Assembly (NCBI RefSeq): GCF_004362745.1
Contig: NZ_SNXY01000007.1
Location: forward strand, 1 to 64,000
Source: Oharaeibacter diazotrophicus
Lineage (GTDB): Bacteria; Pseudomonadota; Alphaproteobacteria; Rhizobiales; Pleomorphomonadaceae
Direction: 5' to 3'
Length of the DNA: 64,000 bases
Shown: one piece after another, positions 61,722-64,000 of the stretch
Numbering within the stretch: position 1 is the stretch's first letter
Layout of the letters: every line of letters starts with the position of its first letter
Notes under the pieces: generated by a model
What the model was told of the DNA's origin: nothing
What the model saw: only the letters and a program-made list of their open reading frames with translations
Database searches by the model: none
Program-made: the position numbers and the translations under genes

Positions 61722-62624
61722 TCAGTCGCGGCGGGCGGCGGCATCCGCCTCGACGGTGCCGACCGGCAGCGGCACCGCGAGGTCGACCAGCGCCTTCAGC
61801 GGCAGGTGGTCGGAGGCGACGCGCGCCAGCGGGGTGTCGTGGACGGCGATCGCCTCGACCGCCCCGATCGGCCAGCCGAGGATGCGGTCGAGCGCGAAGA
61901 TCGGCCGGCGCGAGGGAAAGCTCGGGTGGTGCTGCCGGGTCGGGCCGAACAGCGGCTCGAGCTCGGCGAGCGGGCAGTCGGGGCGGCCGGGCCGCCACTC
62001 GTTGAAGTCGCCCATCATCACCGTCGGCATCGGCTCGGCGCGCTCGAGCGCGGCCAGCAGCGCCGCGGTCTGGCGACGCCGGCTGCGCTTCAGGAGCCCG
62101 AGATGGGCGCCGACGACGCGCAGGCGCCCGGCGGGCAGGTCGATCTCGGCGAGCACCGCGCCGCGCGGCTCGGCCTGCGGCAGCGGCACGCGCTTGATCC
62201 GCCGGACCGCGCCGCCGCGCACGAACAGGGCGTTGCCGTGCCAGCCGTGGCTGAGCGGGCGCATCGCGACCGGCACCAGTTCGAGGCCGGTGGTGCGGGC
62301 GAGGCGCTCGAGGTCGAGGAGACCGTTGCGCAGGCCGAGCCGGCGGTCGGCCTCCTGGAGGGCCAGCACGTCGGCGCCGAGTTCGGCGACGACGTCGGCG
62401 ATGCGGTCGGGATCGAAGCGGCCGTCGGTGCCGACGCACTTGTGGACGTTGTAGGTGGCGACGACGATGCGCGACGTCCGCGCCGGCTCGGCGGGGAAGG
62501 CGACGTCGGCGGCGCGGGCCGGCAGCACGGCGTCGAGCGCGGCGGCGAGCCGTTCGCGGCGCCGGCCGCGGGTGCCGCGCCAGGCGAGGAGGGCTCGTTC
62601 AAGGCGCGAACGCGCGAGCGTCAT
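61722..62624 (-). CDS. Endonuclease/exonuclease/phosphatase (EEP) family hydrolase
   Basis: This 300-residue metal-dependent hydrolase has the motifs TYNVHKCVGTDG (about 57-68), LQEADRR, MGDFNEW and SDHLPLKAL that place the catalytic Asn, Glu, Asp and His of the EEP fold. Substrates in the family range from DNA to phospholipids, so the role is open. The N-terminal 40 residues are Arg/Ala-rich and not part of the fold. The start at 62624 has GAGGGA upstream. Confidence 0.87.
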   Translation of the reverse strand: MTLARSRLERALLAWRGTRGRRRERLAAALDAVLPARAADVAFPAEPARTSRIVVATYNVHKCVGTDGRFDPDRIADVVAELGADVLALQEADRRLGLRNGLLDLERLARTTGLELVPVAMRPLSHGWHGNALFVRGGAVRRIKRVPLPQAEPRGAVLAEIDLPAGRLRVVGAHLGLLKRSRRRQTAALLAALERAEPMPTVMMGDFNEWRPGRPDCPLAELEPLFGPTRQHHPSFPSRRPIFALDRILGWPIGAVEAIAVHDTPLARVASDHLPLKALVDLAVPLPVGTVEADAAARRD

Positions 62625-62764
62625 CGGTCCCTCGTTCGGAGATCGGCGCGGACGGGAGGACCCGCGCCGGGTGGATGGCCGGAAGCGGCGGCTCCCGGAT
62701 CGCCCGCGGCTCTGGCAGGCGAATGCGGCAGGGGACGGGCGGCGCCCGTAGCGCGCCCGCGAGT

Positions 62765-63481
62765 TCAGGCGTCGCGCTCGGCCTCGTAACGGGCGCGGGT
62801 CTCGGCGTTCATCGGGTAGAGCCCGGGAAGCGCGACGCCGCGCTCGACCTCGGTCATGATCCAGGCCTCGCGGCGCTCCTGCTCGGGACCGGCGGCGACG
62901 ACGTCGGCGACGAGGGCGGCCGGGATCACGACGGCGCCGTCGCCGTCGGCGACGATCACGTCGCGCGGGAACACCGCGACGCCGCCGCAGCCGACCGGTT
63001 GGTCCCAGGCGACGAAGGTGAGGCCGGCGACCGAGGGCGGCGCCGCCGCGCCGGCGCACCACAGCGGCAGCCCGGTCGCCAGCACGCCGGCGCGGTCGCG
63101 CACCGCGCCGTCGGTGACGAGGGCGGCGGCGCCGCGGCGGGCGAGCCGCGCGGCCAGGATGTCGCCGAAGACGCCGGCGTCGGTGACGCCCATGGCGTCG
63201 GCGACCACCACGGCGCCGGGCGGCATCGCCTCGATCGCGGCGCGGGTCGAGATCGGCGAGGCCCACGAGGCCGGCGTCGCGAGGTCCTCGCGCGCCGGCA
63301 CGAAGCGCAGCGTGAAGGCCGGGCCGACGACGCGGCGGCCGTCGTCGCGCTGGGCGACCGGGCCGCGCATCCAGACGTTGCGCAGGCCCTTGCCGAGCAG
63401 GATGGTGGTGACGGTCGCCGTCGAGAGCGTGGCGAGCACTGCCGCCGTCGCCGGGTCGAGGGGGGAGGCGTCCGTGGTCAT
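62765..63481 (-). CDS. RraA-family protein (4-hydroxy-4-methyl-2-oxoglutarate aldolase-like)
   Basis: This 238-residue protein has the RraA/HMG-aldolase core: GAVVVADAMG, then VTDGAVRDRAGV, which carries the metal and pyruvate contacts, and an ending IPAALVADV. True RraA binds RNase E, while many relatives are aldolases; the extended C-terminus (about 40 residues, EAWIMTEVERG) is seen in the aldolase-like branch. The start at 63481 (MTTDASPLD) is preferred. Confidence 0.82.
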   Translation of the reverse strand: MTTDASPLDPATAAVLATLSTATVTTILLGKGLRNVWMRGPVAQRDDGRRVVGPAFTLRFVPAREDLATPASWASPISTRAAIEAMPPGAVVVADAMGVTDAGVFGDILAARLARRGAAALVTDGAVRDRAGVLATGLPLWCAGAAAPPSVAGLTFVAWDQPVGCGGVAVFPRDVIVADGDGAVVIPAALVADVVAAGPEQERREAWIMTEVERGVALPGLYPMNAETRARYEAERDA

Positions 63482-63598
63482 CGCGGGTCGTCCCGTGGCG
63501 GTTGGCATCCGGCAACGGCCTAGCAGGTCGCGCCGCCGCGGGCACCCGGTTTCGTCGCGGCGGCGGGCGGAAAAACGCCGCTGCCGCCGGACGCGCTA

Positions 63599-63627
63599 TT
63601 GACGGGCCGCGGGTCGGTCCTTATGGT
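63599..63627 (+). promoter_or_regulatory. Promoter of rpmJ
   Basis: TTGACG (63599-63604), a 17-nt spacer and TATGGT (63622-63627) form a good sigma-70 promoter that would give a leader of about 130 nt. Confidence 0.6.
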
Positions 63628-63762
63628 CCGCCCGACTTCGCGGCAGGGCCTTGACCGGTCCTGCCGGATTTCGTTCAGGCACAGCGGATCCACGCGACGA
63701 CGGCCTGGGCGCCCCTAGAGGCGCCCGCCCGAACCGCGGCCGGGTCCGAGGGGATGGACCCG

Positions 63763-63888
63763 ATGAAGATCAAGAACTCGCTCAAGTCGCTGCTCGGCCG
63801 CGACCGCAACAACCGGCTCGTGCGCCGCAAGGGCCGCATCTACATCATCAACAAGAAGAACCCGCGCTACAAGGCCCGCCAGGGCTGA
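63763..63888 (+). CDS. rpmJ: Ribosomal protein bL36 (cysteine-free form)
   Basis: This 41-residue basic protein starts [17 protein letters not shown] and ends YKARQG, matching the longer, zinc-free bL36 typical of alphaproteobacteria. It lacks the CxxC zinc residues of the 38-residue form. It sits in the large ribosomal subunit near the peptidyl-transferase base. GAGGGG lies about 10 nt upstream. A weak GGGCCG/CGGCCC hairpin follows the stop. Confidence 0.95.
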   Translation: MKIKNSLKSLLGRDRNNRLVRRKGRIYIINKKNPRYKARQG

Positions 63889-63965
63889 CGGCGTCGGGCC
63901 GCTTTCCTCGGCCCTTCGGACTTCGCGATCTCGACGGCGCATGCCGGGAGGACTATCTTCCCGGC

Positions 63966-64000
63966 ATGCGTTCGTTTTGGCCGTCCCTCCTCGCCGTCCT
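63966..64000 (+). CDS. Start of a gene cut by the window end, probable exported protein
   Basis: ATG at 63966 opens MRSFWPSLLAV, a hydrophobic N-terminus like a signal peptide. GGGAGGA lies about 13 nt upstream. The start codon lies in one arm of a perfect 11-bp inverted repeat (63939-63949 with 63959-63969), so translation could be gated. Only eleven codons are visible, so no function is offered. Confidence 0.4.
   Translation, partial: MRSFWPSLLAV

Overview
The window is a high-GC (about 70 percent), gene-dense chromosomal segment with the hallmarks of an alphaproteobacterium of the order Hyphomicrobiales (Rhizobiales). Supporting markers are the cell-cycle regulator CpdR, homospermidine synthase next to ferrochelatase, a type III ornithine decarboxylase with a long leader, a small Hsp20 gene with a ROSE-like leader, a DUF459 envelope protein, a DUF1007/NicO metal-transport pair, TRAP transporters with Tat-exported binding proteins, and the 41-residue L36 form. 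The genus cannot be fixed from this sequence. I see no prophage, CRISPR array or rRNA. The only mobile-looking items are a vapBC toxin-antitoxin pair lying between gltB and gltD and a family of 131-bp palindromic repeats.

Layout. 0.3-2.9 kb: ThiZXY-like ABC transporter for a thiamine pyrimidine precursor. 3-5.2 kb: ferredoxin-NADP reductase, a Dabb protein and a ChaN-like lipoprotein, separated by a 131-bp repeat. 5.4-8.3 kb: GAF-PAS-GGDEF-EAL c-di-GMP enzyme and KDPG aldolase. 8.4-10.5 kb: otsBA trehalose synthesis. 10.8-14.5 kb: hydroxyacid dehydrogenase, LacI regulator, DMT permease, MarR regulator. 14.7-18.3 kb: CobW-type zinc GTPase, WD40 protein, lysine-2,3-aminomutase-like radical SAM enzyme and a small membrane protein. 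18.8-23.7 kb: hss, hemH, a 5'-nucleotidase and a receiver protein. 24.1-29 kb: TRAP dctQM facing two tandem dctP paralogues. 29.3-34.7 kb: PuuD-like amidase, NicO/DUF1007 metal module, LysR regulator and ornithine decarboxylase. 34.9-42.9 kb: GNAT, SPFH/NfeD pair, outer-membrane barrel, galU, lytic transglycosylase, SGNH-like protein and a small secreted protein. 43-50 kb: gltD-vapC-vapB-gltB. 50.6-58.2 kb: threonine aldolase, Hsp20, lysophospholipase, hisN, a probable small RNA, N-formylglutamate amidohydrolase, cpdR and a double FkbM methyltransferase. 58.5-64 kb: tRNA-Val, Lrp regulator with a divergent transketolase/E1-like enzyme, an EEP-family hydrolase, an RraA-like protein, rpmJ and the start of a secreted protein.

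Links between genes. Ornithine decarboxylase makes putrescine, which homospermidine synthase converts to homospermidine, and the PuuD-like hydrolase could act in putrescine breakdown. GltB and GltD assimilate ammonia. SPFH plus NfeD, the transglycosylase, the SGNH protein and the barrel protein form an envelope-maintenance stretch.

The most interesting non-coding signals are: (1) a probable free-standing sRNA at about 54619-54704 with two CCUCC anti-Shine-Dalgarno motifs and a perfect terminator; (2) a RpoH-type promoter plus ROSE-like RNA thermometer ahead of hsp20; (3) a roughly 570-nt leader with a 33-codon upstream ORF ahead of ornithine decarboxylase; (4) the 131-bp palindromic repeat whose first three bases supply the stop codon of the upstream gene in all three copies found.
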